A DNA stretch of 64,000 nt, taken from assembly GCF_029873635.1 (NCBI RefSeq), contig NC_080423.1, positions 109,199,087-109,263,086 on the forward strand, in the 5' to 3' direction. Positions 11,735 through 23,500 of the stretch are shown piece by piece (position 1 is the stretch's first letter; each line of letters begins with the position of its first letter). Below the pieces are notes generated by a model. It searched no databases, was not told the DNA's origin, and saw only the letters and a list, made by a program, of their open reading frames with translations. This DNA is from Malania oleifera (Eukaryota > Streptophyta > Magnoliopsida > Santalales > Ximeniaceae). The position numbers and the translations under genes are program-made.

Positions 11735-11890
11735 AATCCAAAATGGTATCAGCGTTGTGACTGCCAAGAGGTCCTGGTTCTAGTCTTACTACCCGCATTT
11801 ATAGCGTCGTGGTTATTGTTTGTTTATCTCTCCATGTGCAACCCGGGGAGTGTTAAATTTTGTTATCAGCATGTTATCAATCTAACCAAG
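11735..11890 (+). repeat. tRNA-related SINE-like or primer-site-like repeat
   Basis: AATGGTATCAGCGTTGTGAC then AGAGGTCCTGGTTCTAGTCT resembles a tRNA-derived head with a weak B box, followed by CAACCCGGGGAGTGTTAAA. I recognise the general form of dispersed plant repeats but cannot define its ends. Confidence 0.4.
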
Positions 11891-12126
11891 AAAATAATCT
11901 ACATGATAACACATGATATTTGGGGTTAGGATTGTTTCACATTTAATTTCTTCTTTTTTTTTATAAATGATTGTTTCACATTTAATGAGCTCATTTAGAT
12001 ATTCTAAAATATTTCTAAGAGGCTTTTGATGACAGATAAATTTTAATTTTCTTATTTGCTTGATCCTTGTACGTGTATGAGATTATGATTTTTACAAGCA
12101 AATATGTTCCAAATGATTTTTATTTT

Positions 12127-12162
12127 TAATATTATTATTATTATTATTATTATTATTAAATA
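12127..12162. repeat. (ATT)n microsatellite
   Basis: About eleven uninterrupted ATT units in AT-rich intergenic DNA. Confidence 0.95.
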
Positions 12163-12559
12163 AATGGTTTCTCAAAAAAGAAACAAAAAAGTGAGAACTA
12201 AATAACAAACCCAAACAGTACCGCCTGCCATCCAAAAGAAACCCAACAGACACTACCAAAGAAAACCACTTTTCAATCCCTTTTCATCATAGTTAATGGA
12301 ACATTGCAAAGTCGCTAATTCCCGTTGTCCCTTCTTAGCCTTTTCATCATAGTCGCATAAACCACAAACCTATTTTATCTAGCAAACATTGAACAGAAAA
12401 CCCAAGGTGTGCAAAATACCAGCCTTAGTCTGCTCAATCTTCTCCCCTTCCTTGCCTATGCCATCATCCTTTAAAAATAAAAACTCCCTTTAAACCATCC
12501 ATTGAAGATGGAGGCATTGAAGAAACATCACCCAATAAATCAACAGAATCTGACTCACA

Positions 12560-13232
12560 ACCTAAGGGTCTCTTTGGTAAGATAGTATCACTGTCAAAAA
12601 TTATAGAAAAGAAAACCAAAAGTAAAAACCGAAAACCCGAAATAAAAACTAAAACCTAAAGACTAGTAGTGAATATTTCCCAAACCTAAACAAATTAAAA
12701 GCCGAATTGAACTCAAGTTTGTCTTTGTCTTTGAATCAAACAAAAATTAGAATCTACAGTTTTAAAAATAATACAAATGAAAAAGAATACAAATAATTAC
12801 AATAATATTATTTAATTATTATATTTTTAATCTCAATTTGTAGTGCTCCAAGAACAATCTTACAGTCCGTTCAATTCAAAATGGTAAAAAATTAGTTTTT
12901 TTTTATTGACTTCTATTATTTTTTCAAATTTTTAGAAATTTCTTGGATATTTTACTTATATTTGAAATTCACAAAATCATTTTTATTGTTTTAATCAAAT
13001 ATTTTGTATAGAATGAAAATTTAATCCACAAATTCGTGGACATAAAGTAATATAGCACAAAGTCGCCACAACAACTGAAAACTATAAAATCTGGTTTTCA
13101 ATTTTTACCACAATCCAAAACAGAAAAAGAAAACGAGCAGTACAAATAAATGCGTTGTCATAACCAGTTTCTTCCTTGTACAGCAACAAAAGCAAAAAAA
13201 TAAAAATAAAAAATTATGCCAAATAGCCCCTA
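12560..13232. mobile_element. MITE, TGGTATCA family, copy A
   Basis: Begins near GGTCTCTTTGGTAAGATAGTATCACTGTCAAAAATTATAG and ends near ATTATGCCAAATAGCCCCTAA, with repeated AAAACCAAAA and AAAACCGAAAA motifs between. Copies B and C (22808-23400, 23401-24035) share this layout. The ends of copy C (GTATCACTATCAAAAA and AATGATACCAAAAAG) are inverted relative to each other. It is non-coding. Confidence 0.55.
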
Positions 13233-13513
13233 ATTGATCATGAACCTCATACATATGTATCCCCCGTCACAATGAAAATCACTATCAATGCAAACTCATC
13301 ATCAAATGCATCACCCTGTTTCTTCTCCTTGATCATTTTTTTAAATCTTTGAAAAATGGAGGCAATTTTATTGGTTTATGCAAAACTGACTCCATGAGAT
13401 GTCTCATGCAGTACAGGGGAGACTACGTGCGTTCTCCCTCTATCTCTAAAATCTTAGCTGTTGGGTGACAGAATCTACATTGTTGCTCATAATCATCAGG
13501 ACAGCACACCTTC

Positions 13514-13690
13514 ATGGACAGCATTCTCTCAGTTGCAGCCCTAGCTGATCATAGCCTTTCAGGTGCAGAACCATCTGCTTATAGTCTTTCAACCTTCACA
13601 GCTAGCATTCTCTCAGTCGCAACCCTAGGGACTCACAGCCCAGCGGAAGCATCTGCTTGTAGTCATTCAAAGCCCTTAACCCCTCTTTCT
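13514..13690. repeat. Imperfect ~90-bp tandem duplication
   Basis: AGCATTCTCTCAGT then GCA and CCCTA occurs at 13521-13545 and again at 13603-13630. Each copy is followed about 25-30 bases later by GCATCTGCTT- or CCATCTGCTT-type sequence and AGTCTTTCAA or AGTCATTCAA. An open frame of 89 codons runs through it, but it is Ser/Leu-rich with no recognisable domain, so I do not call it a gene. Confidence 0.6.
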
Positions 13691-15680
13691 CTCTCTCCCA
13701 TGCGCACTAATGGTTACTTGCAACCAAGGTGGATCTTGCAAAAGTTGTGGCCTTCACCCACTTTTACAGGAGAATCCACATAAAAGAAAAGAATCTTTAA
13801 TTAAGCTCACAAATGATTGAATGAGTAACCTCCAACACTAATGAATCACTCTATGAGTCAACTCACGGTTCACTAGTGTCCTCAGTCATAACCACACAAA
13901 AATTTGCTTTGCCCACGTTGAACACACACCCATACCATGTGGTTCCTGCTTAGGAGTTAGGAATTAAGACCCTTCCACCTAAACGCCCTGTTCATTTATA
14001 CTTTGAGAATCCTAACACCTTTGGCTGACATACCACTCAATTTTAATCCCAATATGTCCTCCTTGGCCATAAATTTTAAATTCTTCAAAGTTGAAAGACT
14101 CAATTTCCATAAACTACTCAAATTTCAAAATTGGGAATCCTTAAGTGCAATTAGCTGAACCCTACTATCCTCCAGTGGTAAAGATTTCTATCCAAATCTC
14201 ATTGATAATGTGTCCTACTCCAAATTTCCCAGTCATAGTTGAGCAAAGGGCACCCATGTTGGGTTTACCCCTGAACTAATGGGGTCTTTGTTTGATGTAC
14301 CTACGCATGGAATATCTTCCATCAACAACCTCAGGAGGAGAAAATCTTTAAAAACATTTTATGGGTCAAAATAAAAATCAAAATTAGACCTTAGTCTGAG
14401 TTGTGAATCCGTGACAGGGTCCTCCATGACAAGGTTGCCTGTAGCCTCCAACTCCTCATTATTCCCATGCATACTTCTAATGACATAGTGATGCAGTCAT
14501 GCAGGACCAAATGGCAAAATACATTCAGCAAGAATATAATAGAAAATTAAGAGAAAACTAAGAGGATATAACAAAAAATAAATGGAACAATAAGGAGAAA
14601 GGAAAATCAAAGCAAAGGCTCAATTAAGGGCTTAATTCTCAATATCCAGATCTGCCTCTCATGGTTCAACACCAAGCCTTTATATAGGCTTTCTCTTAAT
14701 CCTTAACAAGTAAACAACACCTTGGGAATTGATATCAAATCCTAATTAATGAAACATAACATCAAACCCCAAAAAATTAGAACACATAATCGTAAAATAT
14801 ATAAATCATAAAAACCTTAGATAAGCATAAAGACCCTAGATAATCTACTGATTATTAGCTTATAGAATACCAGTCTAAAAATGCTGCAAAAAAAATAGAC
14901 AAAAAATTCTAAAAATAATAAACTAAAAGATTGCCCAAACATCCTAAAAATGCCAAACATTTCCATCGCATGTCATGAAGCTCATATTGCATCATGCTCC
15001 CCCCGTCTAGTAAAAATTTGACCTCTGATTTGAAATATTTGAAGGATAAAGAACTGACCAACCAAACAAACTCGTATTGGACAGCATAAGCAGAATCATG
15101 AGTCAGCTCATGGACAAGCAGGACCAAGTACAGCCATTTTGTCATGACTCATAGCTCAAATTTATGTGTTCACATGGATTTTTTGGACTAATCTCGGTTC
15201 AGTCATGCATCAGTTTGGAGCATTAAAGATTCAATTATATATTTATATATACTGTATAATGCCAAATTTAGAGAAGCAGCACTTGCCCCCTGAACGTGCA
15301 TAATTTTAAAATTCAAATTATTGAGTTGTGGCTAAATGTTTTCTAAATTCAGATTAATTTTTGTTGCCTTATTCTTTGCTCTAATAGCTTTGAGGTTTCC
15401 TAAATCTACGGAATACAATCTGGGCTTCATTAACCAAAAAGGAAAGGAATATTGTCCCATTCAATGCCTCAAGTGGCTAACCTAGCCATGTGCATCCATT
15501 TAATATGATGTAGAGCAGCTTCAACTTAAAAACAAGAGAAAAAGAAAAGGAGAAGATCAAATTCATATATTCAAAGAGATGCAAAAGTGAAAATAATGCG
15601 TTGTTGAGAGCTCTTTGATCCCAAAGCTCAAATCTTTCATTCATGCATATTCTATAGTAATCCTAAAGCCTACATGAAGG
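13691..15680. other. No recognisable gene
   Basis: AT-rich sequence with many stops in all frames. Nothing identifiable. Confidence 0.4.
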
Positions 15681-15689
15681 CGAGAGGTT

Positions 15690-17470
15690 GTGTTTATGGT
15701 GGAGATTGGACCCACCCAAAGGCCTTAACGAAAAATCAAATATTGATTTTATTTCTGATCTCTTATGATTTGTTTATGGGCAATATTTCTATGTAGAAAA
15801 TTAGGAAAGTTTGTATTTTAGAATTTTGGGAACTAAATACTTGTATATAGTGGGTTTTAAGCCTTTGAAGGTCGCATGGCGGACATCCATATGGAGATCC
15901 AGGACCCCAGTAGACAACTGGCCAACAAGTTGGCTCACATGGTCACCAAAATGAGAGGAAAGGAGTGGGTGATGATACTAGACCTTCCGGCTCAACTGCA
16001 CTAGCCAACATATACTAGAACTTGCTGCTCAACTGCACTAACCAACAAGTAAACCCCAAAAACCCATCTGGGTAACTTAAATCGTCAGACCTAACCCCGA
16101 TTATGGAATCAAGGTCATGCTGCTCAATTCTAATGGGGAAAGTGAATTGGATGACCTAGTGGTTAACCATTTAAACAGTTAAAGCCATACCCTATTTTTA
16201 AAGGGCTACGCCAACATTTGGCAGAGTAATACCAAGTCACAGAAAAATAAGTGTATAGTGGGGCCCAAACTAGGTGGATCCAAATGAAAGAGGTGTTGAT
16301 TCAGAAGTCTGTGCCAGTTAACTATGCCTGGGAAGTCTATTCTCAGTTGTGTTCATTGACTCAATATGGCAAGGACACTGATACATACAACAGAGAATTT
16401 CACCGACTCCTTGCCCAATGTCAATTCGATAGGAGTGAACAGCAAGAAATCATGAGGGGCGTGGGACTAATAGTACCGCATCCAGGTCAAGCTCAACAAC
16501 CAACACCTTGTGATGAGACTGTGTCCTGTGATATGGACATAAAAAGAGAATTTATCTTTATGAAGGACAGCAAGAAAAAGTGATCAGATCACAAGAATCT
16601 GAAATTTGTGGCCATATTGAGTCCCCCAAAGCCTATAGATGATCGCTGAAAATCCCTAAATACAATGCTAGGAGTGCGGGAGAAGGATCATGTATCTCAG
16701 AAGTGTCCTAAAAATAAGCCCATACATATAGAGGAAGAGAAGATTGGGCTGAAGGAGTACAATGACTTCTAAGAACCTTTTGACCCAATTAGCAACGATG
16801 AATAGGATTTCAACAATGCAGAAATTAGAACTTGATTCAGTGTGCATCATTTGTGCCATTGACTCATCGGTCAACTGGGATTACATGTTCTAGAAATGGA
16901 GGCAGTGCACATTTCAGATTTTGAGAAGGTTTTGGATGAGGAGCGAGGGAATATGCCATGGCATCTTGGAATATGCCTCCGACATATCGTATTGATCATA
17001 AGGGGAATTTTCATCAAGTTACAATGCTATATTTGATATTCTCTCACTACAAAATGTTGGAGAGGCCTTCAGTCCAAGTATCACATGATCTACAATGTTG
17101 TGAATATGCTATCCAACGTTGGTTTAAACCATAAACAGAGATGTGCAAAAACATTGGGTTGTCTTGGACCCATTCCCATTCTCTAAGTCCAACTTCTGAT
17201 TATCAACGTTCGAGATCGAACTTCTCTATGGTGGGGAAGAATGATGGCAAGAGAAAGTATTAAGTGTAGAGGCTTGGATCCACCTGGAAGACTTGCATAT
17301 TATTCAAGAAAAGATCCAGATTTTGATTTAATTTCTTACTTCTTATGATTGGGTTATGTAAGATTTCTATACAGCAAATTAAGAAAGTTTTCTTTTAGAA
17401 TTTTGGAAAATAATTACTTGTATAAAGTGGGTTGGAAGCCTTTGGAGGAAGCACTGATTAATGAATTAAA
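15690..17470 (+). mobile_element. Gag-bearing retroelement fragment between short direct repeats
   Basis: 15730-15868 and 17310-17452 are diverged direct copies. Both contain a TTTCTTATGATT- or CTCTTATGATT-type block, AGAATTTTGG, ACTTGTATA and AGTGGGTT, then AAGCCTTTG. Between them, 16251-16583 encodes a gag-like region (YGKDTDTYNREFHRLLAQCQ) and 16666-16717 a frameshifted CCHC knuckle (C-x2-C then DHVSQKC). The direct repeats look like U3 parts of LTRs of a short, heavily decayed element. R-U5-like sequence follows only the right copy. Confidence 0.55.
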
Positions 17471-18190
17471 ATTTGGGGTTTTTGTTACGGTATTAAGAGT
17501 GAATTGATTGTGTGCCCATGTGGCATCATCACATGAACCTATAAAGCTCCATTGTAGATTACAAGCATATGAATATACTGAGTTTACTGCATCATCTGTT
17601 GGAACAGTCAACTCACTCTGCTGCTTGTCGTACTTATCAGTCGATTCATGCTAAAGATCATGAGCTACTGAGCCATCGATTTGACATGCTAATTCACCAC
17701 ATACTTAAAGCTCTGATCTTCCATATCTTGTGCTCTATATAAGTCTCATTTATTTTGTTGTGATATTTGTAATACTTGTTGATATACTACTTCTTGTAGT
17801 TTTGGATCTAGTATTTGTTTGGATCAAGTATCCTTACACTGGTAGTTTAATTATTTGTTTGGTTTGAGTATCCGTGGACTAGTTGTCTAGTTGATTGATT
17901 GTTATTATTGTTGGCTTGCTTCCGCAATTTGTTTTGACCGATCATATTTGCACGAATTTTTTAATGACACCCAATAACCCCTCCACGCCCACTTGGAATC
18001 ATAACCAGACCAAAACAATACATAATTGTTTATTGTTTGCAATTTTCACGCGAGATAGGTAAATTGAGAATCTGAAGTGTGCAATACTTTTGTTCAAAAT
18101 TTTATTTATTTTGATAATATTAGTAATTTGGTTTTTTTCCTATATTTTTCAACTTCAACCTTCCTTTTTTCTAGCTTTTGTCTTTTATTT
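17471..18190. other. AT-rich, possibly R-U5 of the preceding element
   Basis: No gene. Contains a TATATAAG at about 17737 and T-rich sequence downstream, with two related stretches reading GTTTGGATCAAGTATCC and GTTTGGTTTGAGTATCC (about 17817 and 17858). Confidence 0.3.
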
Positions 18191-18193
18191 TTA

Positions 18194-18706
18194 GGAAAAA
18201 TACACTGACGTCCCCTAATGGTTGTCAAAAAGGCATGGACCTCCTTAACACTAACAAAAAGATAATGGTTTCACCTAACATTTAAATATAAGACACATAT
18301 ATCCAAATAAAATGGTTTCACCTAGCATTTAAATGTAAGACACATATATCCACTTTGTAGCTCACCTTACATGAAGTCACCATATGCCCTTAAATAATAT
18401 GTGAACAACACTAGCACTAACCAATGCAAAGTTGACCCTTTCAAACAACATGTCGATGGATAAGAAGAAGAATAAATATGAAAAGATGTATCAAGTATTT
18501 GATTCACGTGTTCGTTTCTCCAAATATTTTCACAATTTAGATGTTAGCTACCAATAAGGGCAACACAACAACTAACTTTTATTTTTGTAGAAGATGTCAA
18601 GTGATGGATGGGGTATAAGTGCCATTTATTTAAATGTCAAGGGAAGCGGCATTTTTTGAATGTCAAAGGAGGTTATGTCTTTTCAAAAAACCTTAGGTCA
18701 ATGTAT
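18194..18706. mobile_element. MULE-type MITE with ~50-bp terminal inverted repeats
   Basis: The left end reads AAAATACACTGACGTCCCC then GGTTGTCAAAAAGGCATGGACCTCCTT in two pieces. The right end is its imperfect inverse (GGAGGTTATGTCTTTTCAAAAAACC then AGGTCAATGTATTT). Flanks read CTTTTATTTTTA on the left and CTTTATTTTAA on the right, a plausible 9-11 bp duplication as expected for Mutator-like elements. Inside, a 42-bp unit (ATGGTTTCACCTA...) is directly duplicated at 18264-18351. Confidence 0.7.
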
Positions 18707-19890
18707 TTCACACTTTATTTTAATGGTAAATTTTAGGATAATACTATATTTTTAAAGCTTAGGTTATACTATATAACTAGTTAGTCTATTTTTATTAGAT
18801 TTTTATTACTTTAACTAGGGAACTTGTTTAATTTGTTGTATGTTCTATGTGCCAAATAGATTAATGGAGTGTATCATATTAAAAGCTAATGTATTTTGTT
18901 ACATTAATTTATTCATCAAGCATATGATTATGAAAAGTGAATATACATATATATATGCATGTATATAATATATTATTTTGTCAATAGCATTTTAAAACCA
19001 ATGTAAAATTTATTACCCTTACAAAACAATGTTAGTAAGTTTAACTAAAGGATCAAGAAATACAATAAAAATCTTTTTCAATGGATTAAGCTGTTAAGGG
19101 CTTAAATCATATGATAAGATCATGTATGCTCGAAAAAGTTTACAGCCATTACACTAATTCCAAATATGTGATATTCTCAACTCTTGCTTTTTGCTACACT
19201 TATTACAATTATGCCATGCTACACACAACTCCCAAAACAATGTTGAAGACAAAATACTGCCAAACATGGAAACAAAGCCTTTTTGTGAGAGAAAAGCAAT
19301 CAAAAAGGTTATTTTTTAGAAGTTTAAAACCAATCAAGTCTAACTAGTGTTAATCGACCTAATTGATTCATATCAATTGACTGATTTGCACCTGAATTCA
19401 TCAGTTCAGGGTCAATTCAGTCACATTCTTGATTCACCTATACAATTCATCTCATTTTGAGGGTGATCCAATCCAAAGTATGAGCCAATTCTAACAAGTA
19501 AACCTCTCACGCAGATATGGAAGTTCCAACATTGATAGCCACAAGTGAGGTCTTCGGACAACAACAACTTCCAAATGGTCCAACTTATGACTCAGCTGAT
19601 ACAACTCAAATCCCAAAATCAAACACAGATAGGGGCCAGCTGAGAAAATAGAAACAAAAATAAAAAACATATTTAGGAAGTTTCATCAGGTGATTGCCAA
19701 ATACTTAATGGAACCAACTAAAAACAGTACAGGATCACAAACTAGATAGGTTACATTAACTGGCTAAAAACAGTAGAGGATCACACATTAGATAGGTTCA
19801 GCTGTGTCCCCTAATGCTAAAATAAATACATGAACATGCAATCAAAAACCACATATTGTACCTGCAAAGAATATAAATACTCAGTGATCA
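18707..19890. other. AT-rich, no recognisable gene
   Basis: No gene is seen on either strand. I searched this stretch for the missing C-terminal exons of the minus-strand FIST gene and found none. Confidence 0.4.
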
Positions 19891-19894
19891 TGAA

Positions 19895-20093
19895 AAAATA
19901 TGAACCCGGCCTTCAGCCAATGTGGTTCATCACCTGGCTCCCTTTGGGGATGTCCAGGGTTTGATTCCCTTGGGATTCATCTCCTCCCAGTTTTTAAAGG
20001 GAGGGGGATTGGGATTAGGGATTAGGGATTGGAGTGGGGGTTGTGTATTGAGGAGGGTTGTCCTTATCTTCAAAAAAAAAAATTCATGAACGA
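19895..20093 (+). mobile_element. tRNA-derived SINE
   Basis: GC-richer than its surroundings. A B-box-like GGTTTGATTCCC lies at about 19957-19968, a G-rich body (GGGATTAGGGATTAGGG) follows, and an A run at 20081-20090 terminates it. It sits just downstream of the last found exon of the minus-strand FIST gene. Confidence 0.55.
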
Positions 20094-20445
20094 ATACTTA
20101 AGTTTTTACAAAATCAACAAAATTTAATGATCTAATAACAAGATGACTGATAAATGTTTAAATAGCTGTTCTCATTGTGAACAATAAAATCATCATTAAG
20201 AAAATATGAATCCAATTCAATAACAAAACAATTAAATTTATTACCTCTTCTGTACCACGAAAAATCCAGAAAGAAACATTTTATTAGAAATGACAATTAC
20301 ACTTAACCGAGAAACCCACTCAAATAGCCACTTTAGTAAGTTCGTGAACAACTAGGCATCATTAAAAATATATATATTCAATCCAGTTTGATAACAAAGT
20401 ACTTGAATGTATTATCTCTTCGGGAAATAAAAAACATTCTGCTGG

Positions 20446-20575
20446 AAATGGTAATTACCAATAAACTGCAAGTTCACCTTTGAAAAACACTTGGTTACCT
20501 CATCATTAATAAATGGTAATTACCAATAAACTGCAAGTTCACCTTTGAAAAACACTTGGTTACCTCATCATTAAT
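20446..20575. repeat. Perfect 65-bp tandem duplication across a splice donor
   Basis: 20446-20510 and 20511-20575 are identical. The unit begins AAATGGTAATTACCAATAAA and ends CATCATTAAT. On the minus strand it contains the end of exon 8 of the FIST gene and its GTAACC donor, so two donor sites exist. Because 65 is not a multiple of three, reading through the first donor shifts the frame and meets TAA within the second copy's GATGAGGTAA. Confidence 0.97.
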
Positions 20576-23500
20576 ATCATTTAGAATTCTTTGACCATCA
20601 AGAATCTCATTGAGCCCTTCTCTTCTGGCAGTAAGCCATGTAGAGAGGTCAGAGCCCTTGGCTCTGGCAGAAGCTGCTTTGTATAAGGGACCCACTGGTG
20701 ACAAGCCGCTTGATAACTCAACATGAAATTGAATTTCCCCTATACCTGTTATTGAATCCCACCAAAGAAAAAAGTACATAATAATAAATTATGGTTTTAT
20801 GTAAATGAGGGAGAAAAAAAAAAACTCAAAACACATAATTACAAACAAAACATTATGATTTATGCTTATTGATAATAGCAGTAAACCATTGAGAGCTCAA
20901 ACAGCAGAATTATGTAGTCCTAAGTCATGATCATTAAGTAGAGACAGAAGGCTGAGCATGGCAAGGTGCCTTGACTCAAAGGAAAAGGTGAGGCAACCTT
21001 AAGGAGTAACAACATAATGATAGTTGTCTTAAGCCAACTTGCATTCACTCACCCGAGTCTCCTTATATAGACCTTGCTGCTCTTATGGGCATAAGACCGT
21101 CTCTTAAATTTCTCAGAAATTGTCAAAATTTCCGTTGAAGTTTCCACTTTCCGCCACCCATAGAATCAAAATGGCAATCAATTTCAGTTTTACAAAAATT
21201 CTGTCTGAATTTCCATAAATCACCCGAAATTTATCAAAATCTTGATACCAGCAAAATTTGTCAAAATTTTAACCACAGAATGAAAGTTTCTTGAAAATTA
21301 ATCTTTACATTCAAACCCCAAATTGAATTTTCTCTCTAAATCTATCTTCTTTTTTGTTGAAACTAAAGAATATTATAAGAAGGATATAATTAGCTTTCAT
21401 ACTTTTGAAATTATATGAATAATTAAACTTAGATATTAACTACAACAATTTATTTGAGACCGCTTATGTATATACTATCTAGATTTGTATAACAAATAAG
21501 ACCTAATTGACTTGTGAACTTCATTTATATGAATTGAATATGTTCAGTGTGATTATTATATAAAAATTATTCCACCTTACTCACAACATACCTGTTTTTG
21601 ATGTATCTTATTTAAATATTTTGGTTCTAAATCTTGCATTATTAAGTCCATTAATAGGTTCTAAAGTTTCATGAAAGAATTCCATGCTTCACAGCTAATT
21701 TTTATCATTTTTTAAAATTCAAATCAGATTGACATCGACATCAAAATTTCCATCAAAATTCCAGTGCTTTTGAAGCCTCGAAATTTTAGTTTAAATCAAA
21801 ATTTAAGATCTTGAATTGGTCATTTTTAAGTTCAGTCAATGTGGGCAACTGCATCAACTGACTTTGCAAAAAGCTTAAATACACCTATTATATAATTTTA
21901 TTTTTTTTTTAAATGGCTTTGGAATTTTTTATAATTGTCCCTTCTCCAAAGATAACATTAGAGTCAAATTAAAATATTAAACATTTCATGCTTCTTTCAA
22001 AAAAACTATAAAAATAAAAGCAAGGTTTGGATTTAGGGAGCAGTTATACATTAAGATTGTGATATGTCTCCATATATGAGCCACATGAAATCCCATTAAG
22101 AGAAAGTTATCATTTTTTTTTTTTTTTTGCATCAAATGATACTTAATTAAAAGACGGCAAGAAGTCCTTAAAACTAAAAATGAAAAGAAAAATTATTTTG
22201 CAATGGCAGATTATATTGTCACAAAATAATTTCAGATATCTCAAACCAGATAATATAATCTGTCACAAGATGAAAATAAATATCATTTTCTTTTGTTACA
22301 AGGTATGCATTTCGTCAAACAAATCAGCGCATGTTTGAAATTAGTTCGAAGGAATAAAACAATTTTCTTAGTACCACCCAGTTAAACAAAAAGAAAAGAA
22401 GAATTACTGCGAGATTTGTCTCTATCCCTTGCAAATACAAAAGCAACAGCATCAGAACTGTATTCTACACTTCCATACACATTTCTAGCATCGTCTCTGC
22501 TTCTGTATAAGAAACTGCTACTAGGATCACCAACAATGGCAGTTTCAACAGACAGTGCCGCATCTGCAGTGTGCAAGAGTTTATCAACTAATCATGCACC
22601 AGTTGGGCCACATTAACCAAAAAAATAAACAAGACACTAATCATATTCTATGTCTGGGTAGAAGTAGCCACCATTCAAACAAAGGCTTTCATATTTAGTT
22701 TCATACTAACTCGCTACTAGTCAAGACTAAAATGACAACAAACAGAGGTTCGTCATTTATTCATCAAATGCCAAAATCATAACTAAAGTAAAATTGTTGA
22801 TAAAGCTGAGAGGCCTTTGGTATCACTATCAAAAATTATGAAAGTGAAAGCTAAAAACCAAAAACAAAAAATAAAACGTGAATACCAGCAACCTAAAGAG
22901 CATCCCCAAGCCACAAGGCTCCCCACTTTGTGAGGGTATGGGGACAGTTGTCACACTGCACCCCTCTTTATGAGGGTAAGGGGAGGGTCGTCACACTGCA
23001 TGCAGTCTTGCCCCTACTTTTATGCAGAGAGGTTGTTCCTTGGACTCGAATGCTTGACCACTGGTCACAATGGAAAATATATAATTAAAATAATAAAATA
23101 TAAATAATATAAATTAGAAATATGATAATAAAATAAAAAATTATTATAATTATTTTACTTAATTATTATAAGTCAAAACTCAATTCTTATTGCTACAAGA
23201 ACAATCTTATTGTACATGACAATTGGAAAATTGCAGAAAAAAATAAATAAATAAATAAATTATTATTTTCTTTCAGTTTTTTTATAAATTTCACAGATAT
23301 TTTAATTTTAATTATATTTTAGATTCAAATGGTCATTTTATTTTAATTTTAATTAAAAGTCATGTACAAAATGAACACTGTCAACAAGTTGCCAAAACTT
23401 AGGGCCCATTCAGTATCACTATCAAAAACCATGAAAACGAAATCCATAAGTGAAAACTAAAAACCAGAAACAGAAACTAAAAACCAAAAACCAACAACCT

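Noticed and set aside
13514-13783. An 89-codon plus-strand gene
   Set aside because: The frame is produced by a DNA tandem duplication, is low in complexity, and has no start context, homologue or splice support that I can see.
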